A stretch of DNA of 31,216 bases from a virus. Positions within the stretch are counted from its first letter, which is position 1. Each line of letters begins with the position of its first letter. A program made the position numbers and the translations under genes. Below are positions 8,705-16,889 of this stretch, piece after piece. The DNA lies in the IMG/VR virus record IMGVR_UViG_3300031669_004967, positions 1 to 31,216 of that record; one strand, given 5' to 3'. The notes below the pieces were generated by a model, which had not been told where the DNA came from, did not search any database, and saw nothing but the letters and a program-made list of their open reading frames with translations.

Positions 8705-9817
8705 ATGCTAAGAGATAATATTATAAGGAGTATTAGCGGAAGTAGTAATATCCAATGGAGAGGTTCTTGGTCTGATGGTACTGCTTATATTATAAATGAT
8801 CTAGTTGAGAATAATGGGAATTCTTATATATCAACAATTAATCACACTTCGACAATTAATGATGAACCGGGTGTTGGTGTTAATTGGACATTAAATTGGG
8901 ATTTATTTGCTTCAGGTGGAGCAGATGGATCTGATGGTGCACCAGGTGTGGATGGTGCTGATGGAATTGACGGAGAGAGTTTCACCTGGCGTGGTTCTTG
9001 GTCTATAGATACCACATCTTATCTTATCAATGATGTAGTCTATAACAATAGAAGTTCTTATATTTCAATAAGTGATCATAGTCCGTCATTAGATACTGAA
9101 CCAGGCGATGGAACATCTTGGATAACTGTTTGGAATCTAATGTCGTTGGGTGGTCAAGATGGTATTGATGGTGCAGATGGTATTCCAGGTGCTCCAGGTG
9201 TAGATGGAATAGACGGAGAAGATGGTGCTCCAGGTGTAGATGGTACCGATGGAAGAGATGGAACTTTTACTAGATGTGATCAATTAATTCTTGAAATGGA
9301 GATGGAGTTTAAAACTTCATATCTATGCTACTATAAAACGTTTACATATGATTCTAGCAAACAATTAACTGATATAGATATATGGAGCGATTCTACAGCG
9401 AATGTAAGATTGTTTCATAAAGATTTCTTATATGATTCAAAAAAGAATTTAATTCAGACTGATTTAACAAGAATTTCAGATGGAGCATTATTAACAAGTA
9501 TATTTAATTATAATTCTTCTAAACAGTTAATATCAATAGAAAGAACAGGATATTGTTCTTGTAGTTCTAGTAGCAGTTCGATATCAATTTCTTCATCATC
9601 TCAATCTATTAGCTCAAGCTCAAAATCTAGTTCAAGTTCTGTCTCATCTAGTTCAAGCTCAAGTTGGAGTTCAAGTTCATCATCTATTTCATCAAGCAGT
9701 AGATCAAGCAGTTCAATTTCAAGTTCAAGTAGTTCTGTAATTTTTGAGATGGTGAGAATTATACATAGTGGAGAAGAGAGAATAACACATGATGGAGATT
9801 TAAGGTTACTATATTAA
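8705..9817 (+). CDS. Fibre-like protein with carbohydrate-binding, collagen-like and poly-Ser regions
   Basis: 370 residues in a modular order. Two related modules (about 16-70 and 93-150) each start WRGSWS and continue YxIND-V-x-NN-x-SYIS...EPG-G, which resembles CBM5/12-type carbohydrate-binding modules. Each is followed by a collagen-like Gly-x-Asp/Pro repeat (about 73-92 and 152-187). A YD-repeat-like region (about 200-280) has YDSSKQL, YDSKKNL and YNSSKQL. A Ser-rich stretch of about 60 residues (about 284-344) precedes a short charged C-terminus ending GDLRLLY. Collagen-like repeats in phage fibres usually trimerise. The protein is probably an adhesion or side fibre. The Ser stretch may be a flexible linker or a glycosylation substrate, since the glycan cassette lies immediately upstream. 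Confidence 0.65.
   Translation: MLRDNIIRSISGSSNIQWRGSWSDGTAYIINDLVENNGNSYISTINHTSTINDEPGVGVNWTLNWDLFASGGADGSDGAPGVDGADGIDGESFTWRGSWSIDTTSYLINDVVYNNRSSYISISDHSPSLDTEPGDGTSWITVWNLMSLGGQDGIDGADGIPGAPGVDGIDGEDGAPGVDGTDGRDGTFTRCDQLILEMEMEFKTSYLCYYKTFTYDSSKQLTDIDIWSDSTANVRLFHKDFLYDSKKNLIQTDLTRISDGALLTSIFNYNSSKQLISIERTGYCSCSSSSSSISISSSSQSISSSSKSSSSSVSSSSSSSWSSSSSSISSSSRSSSSISSSSSSVIFEMVRIIHSGEERITHDGDLRLLY
9188..9243 (+). repeat. Direct repeat in collagen-like coding region
   Basis: The 20-base unit GGTGCTCCAGGTGTAGATGG occurs exactly at 9188-9207 and 9224-9243, with near copies at about 8936-8955. It encodes GAPGVDG units of the collagen-like region. Such repeats can expand or contract and so change fibre length. 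Confidence 0.7.
9551..9736 (+). repeat. Low-complexity Ser-coding tract
   Basis: An imperfect AGTTCA/AGCTCA hexamer-like tract encodes about 60 residues, nearly all Ser, broken by single Ile, Gln, Lys, Val, Trp and Arg residues. Both Ser codon families (TCN and AGY) alternate. Exchanging one family for the other needs two base changes, so Ser itself may be under selection, although expansion of an AGTTCA unit would also produce this pattern. Confidence 0.75.
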
Positions 9818-9829
9818 GAGGATATTAAA

Positions 9830-10444
9830 ATGGCCAAAACAATACCACAATTAAATCTACCTTCACTTCCTTTAAATGATAGTGATTTATTAGAAGGTTC
9901 CCAAGATAATACAGCATCTGTTAAAATAAGTATCTTAGAACTAGAGGGTAAAATTTTAGATGGTGCTACAAAAGTCTGGACTTATACTACAATAGTTAGT
10001 ACAACATCTGGAACTTCAATAACTGTGACTACATCAATTCCATCCGATGCTATGGAGGTTGAAGTAATGCTAAATGGAGTAAGCACTAACACAAGTAGTC
10101 AACCTCCTGTTATAAGACTTGGAGACGCGGGTGGGGTTGAATTGACTGGATATACTGGGGTTGTTAGGGGTCCAAATGGAGAATCTGCTGTTACAGATGG
10201 ATTTTATACATTTAGGGTAAACGCTTGGAATGCAGCTGATATAGTATCTGGTAGATTTAGATTAACAAGGTGGGATCCGAATTTACATTTATGGATGGCA
10301 GATGGAATATCAAATATTATATCTAAGTTGAGTACATTTTCGGGAAGGAAAACTACATCACAGTCATTAACTACAATATCTCTATCAACGCCAAGTGGGG
10401 TAGCAACATTTGATTTAGGATCTGTAAGGGTAAGATATAGATAA
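9830..10444 (+). CDS. Phage tail/fibre structural protein
   Basis: The 204-residue protein has the N-terminus common in phage fibre and baseplate accessory proteins (IPQLNLPSLPLNDSDLLEGSQDNTA), which often anchors a fibre. A beta-rich domain follows, with SGTSITVTTSIPSDAMEVEVMLNGVSTN near 60-87, the LGDAGGVELTGY stretch near 97-108, and a C-terminus ending TFDLGSVRVRYR. Proteins with this arrangement are frequent in phage and prophage tail regions, and their exact role is rarely known. It starts 12 bases after the Ser-rich fibre gene behind an AAGAGGA site, so the two are probably co-transcribed. Confidence 0.6.
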   Translation: MAKTIPQLNLPSLPLNDSDLLEGSQDNTASVKISILELEGKILDGATKVWTYTTIVSTTSGTSITVTTSIPSDAMEVEVMLNGVSTNTSSQPPVIRLGDAGGVELTGYTGVVRGPNGESAVTDGFYTFRVNAWNAADIVSGRFRLTRWDPNLHLWMADGISNIISKLSTFSGRKTTSQSLTTISLSTPSGVATFDLGSVRVRYR

Positions 10445-10467
10445 TTGGTATTTAACTGTATTAAAAG

Positions 10468-10480
10468 TTAGAACAAAATG
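10468..10480 (+). promoter_or_regulatory. Putative phage promoter motif, partial copy
   Basis: TTAGAACAAAATG keeps the upstream half of the recurring motif but lacks the TATAAA half. It ends only two bases before the AAGGAG ribosome site of the next gene. If it is a promoter, its transcript would lose most of the leader, so this copy may be weak or have another role. Confidence 0.3.
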
Positions 10481-10500
10481 AAAAGGAGAATGGTTTAATT

Positions 10501-10776
10501 ATGAATGATAATGAACCTATAATCAAACTATTAGAAAAAGATGAAAGAACAGAGAAGAAAGTTCATAAGATGGATCCAAATAAAACTATCTATGAAATGA
10601 TGCGTGTTAAAATAGATAAACTTTTAGATGATTTTATAGAATATTATTATCCAAAAGGTGGTCGTTCTATTACAGTTACTATTGAAGTAGGAAAAGAAAC
10701 TGGAACAGATTCTCACGAAGATGAATTTGAATATAGTGATACTATGAAGGTAGTTCATAAAGTTGGAATCAAATGA
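10501..10776 (+). CDS. Small charged protein of unknown function
   Basis: 91 residues, rich in Lys, Glu and Asp, with no signal peptide or membrane segment. A predicted helical N-terminal half (IYEMMRVKIDKLLDDFIEYYYP) is followed by beta-like GGRSITVTIEVGKETG. AAGGAG lies about 12 bases upstream of ATG 10501. The last four bases overlap the start of the YkgJ-type gene (ATGA), suggesting coupled translation. I do not recognise a family. It could be a partner of the downstream metal-binding protein. Confidence 0.6.
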   Translation: MNDNEPIIKLLEKDERTEKKVHKMDPNKTIYEMMRVKIDKLLDDFIEYYYPKGGRSITVTIEVGKETGTDSHEDEFEYSDTMKVVHKVGIK

Positions 10777-11219
10777 TAGAATGTGATGGTTGCACCCTTT
10801 GTTGTAAATTTCCAGTGATACCAGAAGTGAACAGCAAAGTTAATGAATATTGTCAATATTGTAAAGAAGAAGTTGGTTGTGAAATTTATGAAGAAAGACC
10901 AGAATCTTGTCGTATATATGAATGTGCTTGGAAGCAGATGATAAGTCAAATGTTAATTGTTAGTAAAGAATTGAGACCAGATAAATGTCATGTCTTATTT
11001 GAAAAATATTCTGATAATGTAATTGTAGGAGTTACAGAAAAAGAATTATCTTTATTAGTGTTAAACCAAATAAACTTTTTCAGGAGGGAAGGAATATCTA
11101 TCTTAATTGTTGACTATAATAAAAAGTCAAAAACCTTCTTTTTGGCAGCAGGACATAATAGAGACTTTGTAAGGGAGCAAATTAATGGCGGCACCAAGCT
11201 ACACAGAAGATTTAAGTGA
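10773..11219 (+). CDS. YkgJ-family cysteine-cluster protein
   Basis: The 148-residue protein starts with the CxxCxxCC signature (C4, C7, C10, C11) and continues with C27, C30, C36, C46 and C51 in the order typical of the YkgJ/CxxCxxCC family, including GCEIYEERPESCRIYECAW. Members probably bind zinc or iron-sulfur, and their biochemical role is unsettled. Phage members are unusual enough to note, and this one lies between fibre genes. The next gene starts 35 bases before its stop in another frame. A role in protein maturation or metal-dependent modification is possible but unproven. Confidence 0.8.
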   Translation: MIECDGCTLCCKFPVIPEVNSKVNEYCQYCKEEVGCEIYEERPESCRIYECAWKQMISQMLIVSKELRPDKCHVLFEKYSDNVIVGVTEKELSLLVLNQINFFRREGISILIVDYNKKSKTFFLAAGHNRDFVREQINGGTKLHRRFK

Positions 11220-13407
11220 TATAGCAACCGGGGATGAAGCGTCAGGTTGGGTCGAATTAACCGGAACAGATCAGGATAGTGAAGTATATAATGTTCAAGG
11301 TGCCCCCGCTTATCAAGATGGTGAATATCCATATATTCAAGGAAGTTATGCTGTTACACAGGACACAACTAAAAATACTGGTATTGGTTCTTTAGCTTAT
11401 AATTCAGGTGGTATAACAGTTCCTACTGATGGAGCAGTATTTGTATGGCATAACTATTCTTCACCATTTGCTTTTGGAACTTACGCTCAAGGTGGATTTA
11501 GAATTGTTCTCGGATCTGGTTTGAGTGATTTTAATGTTTGGTACACAGGTGGACAGGATAGAGATAGTTATCCTTATGGTGGATTTGTAAATCATGTAGT
11601 AAATCCAACGATAACAAGAGACAATTGGGCAGGTACAACCACAGGTACAATAAATTATGTTGGCAGTGCTGTATATGTACTAACTGGTCCTGGTAAGGGC
11701 GAACCCCACCAGGTAGATGTAATGAGATATGGTCGTGGTTCTGCGATATTTGAACTTGGTGATGATGTTGGGGGTGGATATGCAACAATTGCTGGATTTG
11801 CCACACAAAATGATGATCAAAATAACAGATGGGGTTTGATACAGGCAACTCCTGGTGGTTATCTTTGGAAAGGACGTATGCAGCTTGGATCAGTATCAAA
11901 TCCTGTTTATTTTGTAGATACAAATAAAGCTATATTTATTCAATGGACTCCAAAAGTTACAGCAAATTTTAACCTAATTGAAATTATTAATATAGACTCA
12001 TATGTTTCAATGGTTGGTTTTACATTTCAGGTATTAGATACAAGTACAGCATCACGTGGACGATTTTTAATGTCATCGCCTGCTACTGTTTATATGGATT
12101 CATGTACGTTTATAGATATGGATACATTTATATTTGATTCAACTGCGGATTTTCATCCAGTTGAAATTATTAGTTGTATCTTTAGACGATGTAATCAGGT
12201 TACACAGGGTGGAGCTGAATTTGACGGATGCTTATTTACTAATAGTGATGCTGCAGTTTCATTATTGGTTGAAAATTTAAATCTTATAACTAATTGTGAT
12301 TTTATTAGCGATGGTTCAAACCATGCAATGGAATTAGATTCTAATCATGCAGGTGGCAGCTTTACCTTATTGAATTGTAATTATACAAATTATGCTGAAA
12401 GTGATGGTTCGTCTGGAAACGAATGTATTTATAATAATTCAGGTGGTCATGTTACTATAAATGTTTCTGGAGGTGAAATACCAACAATTAAAAATGAAAC
12501 AGGATCTACAACCTCTGTTGTTGCTTCCATTATTTGGACGTTTGTAATAAAGAATCAAGCAAATGAAACAGTGACTGGTGCAGAGTTTAGAGTTTATAAT
12601 TCTGGAACACAAACTCAAGTTTATGGAGTTGAATCTTCAGCGACTGGAACAGAGGTTTATAATTTTGATCAATCTTTAGCAGGAAATGCTGTTGATGTAG
12701 TTGTTCTCGATGTTCCAGACTATTTATACTTTAGACAGACCTTGTTAAGACCTAGTGGTAATCAAAGTACCACTTTGGTTTTAGCTGTAGATAGATGGTA
12801 TTCAAATGAAATAACAACAAAAACTAGAACTTGGGGCGGTAGACCTAATGATGATTTTACAGGAGTTGTGGATACATATATTGATAATCAAAATCCAGCA
12901 ACACCATATGGAAACAGTGTTGATTTAAAATTAGCATCAGATATAAGTGGTATTCAAGAAATTTTATTTAGACCAAATATAACAACCATTCCATTTGGAG
13001 CTACAATAAATTCAGCAAATCTATATCTTTATATCTATAGCAATACATATTTAATTACTAGAAGTCTTACTGCTTATCCATTAAAGAGAAACTGGGTCGA
13101 ATCCGAAGCAACTTGGAATGTTTACTCTACTGGAAATAGCTGGCAAAGTGCTGGAGCAGGTGGAGCTAATGATAGAGGAACAGCAGATGCACCAACTACA
13201 TCTATAACTAATGGACAGACTGGTTGGATTTCATTAGATGTTTCTGATAGTCTTCAAGATTATTTTGATGAGGTAATATCCGTCCATTATGGATGGTTAC
13301 TTATACATGGTGGTGGTGGTTCAGGTGAAGTGGTTTTAATACATAGTAGGGAATATACAGTAGATACAAGTTTAAGACCATATTTAGAAATAAATTATAC
13401 TACATAA
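11185..13407 (+). CDS. Large virion protein with beta-helix and C-terminal DNRLRE domain
   Basis: 740 residues. The N-terminal about 250 residues are Gly/Thr/Tyr-rich and beta-like. Residues about 265-440 look like a right-handed parallel beta-helix (repeated strands such as IISCIFRRCNQV, FDGCLFTNSDAA, ITNCDFISDGSN, LLNCNYTNYAES), a fold used by tail spikes for glycan binding or cleavage. An Ig-like segment follows near 455-540. The last about 180 residues fit the DNRLRE family (DTYIDNQNPATPYGN, IPFGATINSANLYLYIY, NWVESEATWNVY). ATG 11185 follows AGGGAG, so the 35-base overlap with the cysteine-cluster gene looks genuine. Probably a spike or fibre protein; enzymatic activity cannot be judged. 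Confidence 0.65.
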   Translation: MAAPSYTEDLSDIATGDEASGWVELTGTDQDSEVYNVQGAPAYQDGEYPYIQGSYAVTQDTTKNTGIGSLAYNSGGITVPTDGAVFVWHNYSSPFAFGTYAQGGFRIVLGSGLSDFNVWYTGGQDRDSYPYGGFVNHVVNPTITRDNWAGTTTGTINYVGSAVYVLTGPGKGEPHQVDVMRYGRGSAIFELGDDVGGGYATIAGFATQNDDQNNRWGLIQATPGGYLWKGRMQLGSVSNPVYFVDTNKAIFIQWTPKVTANFNLIEIINIDSYVSMVGFTFQVLDTSTASRGRFLMSSPATVYMDSCTFIDMDTFIFDSTADFHPVEIISCIFRRCNQVTQGGAEFDGCLFTNSDAAVSLLVENLNLITNCDFISDGSNHAMELDSNHAGGSFTLLNCNYTNYAESDGSSGNECIYNNSGGHVTINVSGGEIPTIKNETGSTTSVVASIIWTFVIKNQANETVTGAEFRVYNSGTQTQVYGVESSATGTEVYNFDQSLAGNAVDVVVLDVPDYLYFRQTLLRPSGNQSTTLVLAVDRWYSNEITTKTRTWGGRPNDDFTGVVDTYIDNQNPATPYGNSVDLKLASDISGIQEILFRPNITTIPFGATINSANLYLYIYSNTYLITRSLTAYPLKRNWVESEATWNVYSTGNSWQSAGAGGANDRGTADAPTTSITNGQTGWISLDVSDSLQDYFDEVISVHYGWLLIHGGGGSGEVVLIHSREYTVDTSLRPYLEINYTT

Positions 13408-13408
13408 G

Positions 13409-13425
13409 AAAGAACATATTATAAA
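13409..13425 (+). promoter_or_regulatory. Putative phage promoter motif, divergent copy
   Basis: AAAGAACATATTATAAA sits directly after the spike gene. It shares the AGAACA and TATAAA halves of the recurring motif and is 64 bases before the next ATG, with a second promoter-like element (13448-13455) between. Confidence 0.35.
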
Positions 13426-13447
13426 GATTATTTACAAAGACATAAAA

Positions 13448-13455
13448 TATAAATA
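13448..13455 (+). promoter_or_regulatory. T4-type late promoter box TATAAATA
   Basis: TATAAATA matches the T4 late promoter consensus exactly. It lies 33 bases upstream of ATG 13489 and upstream of the AGGAGG ribosome site. In T4 this box is read by gp55 with the gp33/gp45 system; whether this phage has them is not visible here. The octamer is AT-only in an AT-rich genome, so chance is possible, but the position fits. Confidence 0.5.
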
Positions 13456-13488
13456 TGTTATTAGTATCTATATTAGGAGGAAATAAAA

Positions 13489-14850
13489 ATGGCAAAGATA
13501 GTTGATCCAGATGATCTAAATCAAGAAACTGAGGTTTTTATTGATACAACTGCGCGAACTATTGCTTTAGTTGTAGCAGGTAATTTATCTACTGATGGTG
13601 TTGCGTTACAAACTTTTTATTCATTTTTAAAGGAGGAATGGAGAACAGATGCAAACTTAATTAAGTTTCCATTCCCAATGGTACCAATTACTGACGAACA
13701 GATGGACTTTGTTGATAGTTGGGATCTTCTTGATTCAGCTTCAAGATTGTTGATTCGAGATGGTGGTTGGTCTGTCCAAGGAGCTGCTTCTGAACAGGAG
13801 TGGATGAATGTTACAACACTTGGTGCGTTTGATGATTCTGGTGTTGACTTGGCATACTACATTCAGGCAGCTGATCAAACAAATGTTGCTTATTTTAATT
13901 TAACCGGTGAAGTAAACCAAGCTGTTCAAATTTATGGAGATGCTGATAATGGTAACTTTAATTATAGAAGTTACTTTAAGATTTTCCTAAGAGAAGAACA
14001 AAAAACTTATAACAGCTATAATCTATTGACAGAACAGAATTTATCAGTTCTGACATATAGAAAATATGCTATGCCTCTATCAAATGGAACAGATATTAAG
14101 GTAACACATACAGATGCACAAATTGAAGGGGATGCTCCAACATATGGTGGTATTACGGTTACGTATTATGGAACTCCACAAAGTAGAGTTATTAATGGTG
14201 TTCCTTATGATTTTAGTATCATCATTAATGCTAATAATAAGGCGAAAGAATATGTATATGAAAAAGTCCAGTATTTGTTGAGACAACAAGCAGATATTGA
14301 CTCTGGTGATGGTTTCTGGTGGGGTCAAACAGCAGATGAGATGCTACAGTTTATTGGTGATGATCTATATACTAAACTTACATCTCTTGGTGGTGTTTAT
14401 ATTGATAATTATATTGTTGGCGATACAAACTCATTATTCTTTGCTGATGATTCATTTCTTGGAACATATAGAGCTCACGCTTTTATTGCCACTGGTTCAA
14501 TTGCATTTAATGATAATATCCAGGATGATGCTGATGCTAAATATTGGATGTTTTTCACAAGTACACCAGCTGGAAATTATGGTACAGAGAATGCTATTAT
14601 AGTTGAAGATGCTACTGCTGTTCAAATTACGGGAGATGTTAATGCACAAGCATCTATTGATTTTACATTTGACTATGATAATAATGCACAGGGATCAAGA
14701 ACTCCTGTAACAGATGCTGCTGTAACAGTTGTTGCTATTGGATTATTGACAGCACAGTTTGTTAAGGTAACATCAACTCTTGTTAGAAGTAAAACTAATA
14801 ATATTTCTGTGGTTGCACCACTGGAAAGAAACTACAGTAATCCAACATAA
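13489..14850 (+). CDS. Virion structural protein (large)
   Basis: The 453-residue protein begins with an alpha/beta module (residues about 15-60, EVFIDTTARTIALVV...ALQTFYSFLKEEWR) that resembles the start of the smaller protein encoded at 14937, so the two may share a building block. The rest is beta-rich, Asp/Asn/Thr-rich and lacks signal peptide, membrane segment or catalytic motif. Its strong AGGAGG site and late-promoter box suggest high late expression, as for a major virion component. I cannot say whether it belongs to neck, tail or fibre attachment. Confidence 0.6.
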   Translation: MAKIVDPDDLNQETEVFIDTTARTIALVVAGNLSTDGVALQTFYSFLKEEWRTDANLIKFPFPMVPITDEQMDFVDSWDLLDSASRLLIRDGGWSVQGAASEQEWMNVTTLGAFDDSGVDLAYYIQAADQTNVAYFNLTGEVNQAVQIYGDADNGNFNYRSYFKIFLREEQKTYNSYNLLTEQNLSVLTYRKYAMPLSNGTDIKVTHTDAQIEGDAPTYGGITVTYYGTPQSRVINGVPYDFSIIINANNKAKEYVYEKVQYLLRQQADIDSGDGFWWGQTADEMLQFIGDDLYTKLTSLGGVYIDNYIVGDTNSLFFADDSFLGTYRAHAFIATGSIAFNDNIQDDADAKYWMFFTSTPAGNYGTENAIIVEDATAVQITGDVNAQASIDFTFDYDNNAQGSRTPVTDAAVTVVAIGLLTAQFVKVTSTLVRSKTNNISVVAPLERNYSNPT

Positions 14851-14880
14851 GCGAATAGGTGAATTTGTAGGGTCTCTATT

Positions 14881-14906
14881 ATTGAGGGGATTAAGTTCCC
14901 CTCAAT
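14881..14906 (+). terminator. Strong stem-loop without U-tract
   Basis: ATTGAGGGGA (14881-14890) pairs perfectly with TCCCCTCAAT (14897-14906) around the six-base loop TTAAGT. The next bases are GGCCTAAAATAAAAC, so there is no U-run for intrinsic termination. It may slow polymerase, protect the upstream mRNA 3' end or be a processing site. It lies in the gap between the two structural genes at 13489 and 14937. Confidence 0.55.
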
Positions 14907-14936
14907 GGCCTAAAATAAAACAAGAGGAGAAATCAA

Positions 14937-15440
14937 ATGGCAGATGTTACCTTTGATGGTACAGCAAGATTAATTATTGTTAATAATGGAATAACAGAAC
15001 TCGATGTTGCTGACGTATACTCTTGGTGGAAGGAATGGGTTTTAGAATCAGATAATGCAAAGTATTTAAGTGCATTTAGAACGACTGGAGGTGACCCTAT
15101 TTCAGGGACTTTAAATATTTCAGCATATTTTTTCTTAACCAATGGTTGGAGAATGAGACCAGATGAAGTTGATCATACTCTAACTGTGAATGGTAATTTA
15201 TATGTTGAAGGAGGTGTGGATTTTCCATTTGTTACAACTATAGATCCATGGACAGTTTTAGTTACTCTACAAGTTTCTCCACAATCTCAAAGAGTATCTA
15301 CTGGAATTGGAACTGTTGAAGAAGTTCAACAAGCTGTCTGGTCTAAGGATTTGGCAGATTATGAAAGCGACGATGATACCGCTGGTCAGGATATTAAGGA
15401 TATCAAGCGTAATACTGGTTTAATTCCAGCTACATTATAA
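14937..15440 (+). CDS. Small virion protein related to the 13489 gene product
   Basis: 167 residues, starting ADVTFDGTARLIIVNNG and continuing YSWWKEWVLESDNAKYLSAFRTTGGD, a pattern common in uncharacterised phage tail-region proteins. A middle beta-rich part with FFLTNGWRMRPDEVDHTLTV is typical of that group. The C-terminus (VEEVQQAVWSKDLADYE...) is helical and may dock on a partner. AGAGGAG precedes ATG 14937. A virion role is inferred from family resemblance and location. The N-terminal module is similar to residues 15-60 of the larger upstream protein. Confidence 0.6.
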   Translation: MADVTFDGTARLIIVNNGITELDVADVYSWWKEWVLESDNAKYLSAFRTTGGDPISGTLNISAYFFLTNGWRMRPDEVDHTLTVNGNLYVEGGVDFPFVTTIDPWTVLVTLQVSPQSQRVSTGIGTVEEVQQAVWSKDLADYESDDDTAGQDIKDIKRNTGLIPATL

Positions 15441-15450
15441 GGAGTTTAAT

Positions 15451-15972
15451 ATGCTACAAGGAATTCTCAATCAACCTGTATCTGAACACTTTACAGTTGC
15501 AGATGAGAATGGCAATTTAATTCCTGGTATTCCTCCAGCTCAATTTACTCTCTATGTTTATAATCCAGTAGGTAGTGAAGTATCTGGATCTGTGTCAGGC
15601 ACAATAATAGAACTAGGAAGTGGAAATTATAAATATGTATTTACACCAAATTCGGAGGGCACCTGGTATGTCAATACAACGCATCCAACTTATTTTCCTT
15701 GGGGTAAATCGGATGATGTTCAAGTATTTAATGGAGATTTATCAACAATTTATGATGCTGTTTCAAAGACCCTCGGTCTCTCGCATCATAATATGTATAT
15801 AGATGATCCAACCTATGATGAGTATGGTAATATGATTTTAGCAAGAGTGAGAACATATTCAAATCCTGCATCTGTTGGAACATCAAATGATATAATTGAG
15901 ACATATAGAATTACAGCAGATGGAACCGAATGTGGAAAATTCAACTACTGGCAACAAATTGTAGGAGTGTAA
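15451..15972 (+). CDS. Virion-associated protein with Ig-like N-terminal domain
   Basis: The 173-residue protein has an N-terminal beta-sandwich-like stretch of about 90 residues (FTVADENGNLIPGI...FTLYVYNP...GTIIELGSGNYKYVFTPNSEGTWYVNTTHP), which fits a phage Ig-like fold. A helical link follows, then a conserved-looking C-terminus (HHNMYIDDPTYDEYGNMILARVRTY...IETYRITADGTECGKFNYWQQI). It starts ten bases after the preceding stop behind AAGGAG, and one base separates it from the next gene. It is probably a tail or fibre accessory protein; the exact role is unknown. Confidence 0.6.
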   Translation: MLQGILNQPVSEHFTVADENGNLIPGIPPAQFTLYVYNPVGSEVSGSVSGTIIELGSGNYKYVFTPNSEGTWYVNTTHPTYFPWGKSDDVQVFNGDLSTIYDAVSKTLGLSHHNMYIDDPTYDEYGNMILARVRTYSNPASVGTSNDIIETYRITADGTECGKFNYWQQIVGV

Positions 15973-15973
15973 A

Positions 15974-16186
15974 ATGTCTGTAAGCATTGCAACTGGCGGA
16001 ATGTTTAGGGATTGTTGCGGTGGCGGAGGAGGAACTGGATTCGGTGGAGGAGCACCAGCTGTTGGTCAATTAGCTGAGAAGCAAAGATTTGCGGTTAAGG
16101 TTGATAAGGTTTATTTTAGAGATGTTAAAAGTAAAGATAAAGATTTAAAAGTTTTAGTTAAGCAAATTACGATGAATGATTTTTAA
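15974..16186 (+). CDS. Small Gly-rich protein
   Basis: 70 residues. Residues 8-30 are Gly/Cys-rich (GGMFRDCCGGGGGTGFGGG) and the C-terminal half is basic (KVDKVYFRDVKSKDKDLKVLVK). There is no signal peptide. GTAGGAGTG precedes ATG 15974. The gene is packed between two neighbours with gaps of 1 and 12 bases, supporting that it is translated. Function unknown; the flexible Gly segment and adjacent cysteines may mediate assembly. Confidence 0.55.
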   Translation: MSVSIATGGMFRDCCGGGGGTGFGGGAPAVGQLAEKQRFAVKVDKVYFRDVKSKDKDLKVLVKQITMNDF

Positions 16187-16198
16187 GAGGAAAATAAA

Positions 16199-16873
16199 AT
16201 GTTATATTTAAACCCAGGTAAAGAAAAGATCTTGACATTTGAAGTTGAATTGTCCGGTGCGAATTCCTCAGAAATTAATGGTTTTGTTAGATTCTTTATT
16301 TCAGAAGAAGTTCAACTTGGATTTCCAGTTGTTGTTGGTGATAGTCAAATACAGGCAGTGATTGCTCCATTAAAAAATCTTGTTAAGAAAAGTATTAAAA
16401 ACGGAACAGTGTTTGAAGCGCAACTTGATTTATATACAGAAGATCAAGATTACTTTAGTCCTTGGAAGGGTGAGATTGAAGTAAAAATGCCTGTTACAAT
16501 AGAAGCTAAAATAGCTGGTGAAGGTGGAGAAAGAAAACCAGGTGTAAAAATTAAATCTATTTCAGAATCAAGTGAAAAGGCAAAGACAAAAAAGGAACAA
16601 ATTGTTGAGGAACGTCTGAATAAATATAGAAATGTTAAAACATCAAATGTAAAGACCAAACCAAAAAGCGTTAGCAAAAAGCATACGGTTGAAGATCTTA
16701 AAAAATATGTTAATGAAGATTTTATCTATAAATATATGGCAAGGGTAGGAACTGGGAATAAACGGATTCAAGAGATTGTATATGAACAAGCTGTGAATGC
16801 TGCAGCAAGTGGAGACCAATATAAAGTTTTAAAAGAAGTTGTGAAAATACTTGGTAAAAAAATACCAAAATAA
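16199..16873 (+). CDS. Uncharacterised two-domain protein
   Basis: 224 residues. The N-terminal about 115 residues are beta-rich (MLYLNPGKEKILTFEVELSG...FVRFFISEEVQLGFPVVVGD...VFEAQLDLYTED). A highly charged Lys/Glu/Ser linker (about 120-160) follows, then a helical C-terminus (about 160-224, TVEDLKKYVNEDFIYKYMAR...). AAGAGGA precedes ATG 16199. The layout recalls phage assembly or scaffold-like proteins but I see no diagnostic motif. It could attach a flexible partner to the virion. Confidence 0.5.
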   Translation: MLYLNPGKEKILTFEVELSGANSSEINGFVRFFISEEVQLGFPVVVGDSQIQAVIAPLKNLVKKSIKNGTVFEAQLDLYTEDQDYFSPWKGEIEVKMPVTIEAKIAGEGGERKPGVKIKSISESSEKAKTKKEQIVEERLNKYRNVKTSNVKTKPKSVSKKHTVEDLKKYVNEDFIYKYMARVGTGNKRIQEIVYEQAVNAAASGDQYKVLKEVVKILGKKIPK

Positions 16874-16889
16874 AAGTGAGGAAGTTCAT

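Noticed and set aside
9551-9736. Repeat tract resembling a CRISPR-like array
   Set aside because: Repeats are short, irregular and in frame, coding for Ser; there are no unique spacers of constant length.
11531-11923. 130-residue open frame on the minus strand
   Set aside because: It lies wholly inside the spike gene, is His/Gln-rich as expected of an antisense shadow and has no ribosome site.
14297-14602. 101-residue open frame on the plus strand
   Set aside because: It is an out-of-frame shadow inside the 453-residue structural gene with Leu/Met/Ile-rich low-complexity sequence.
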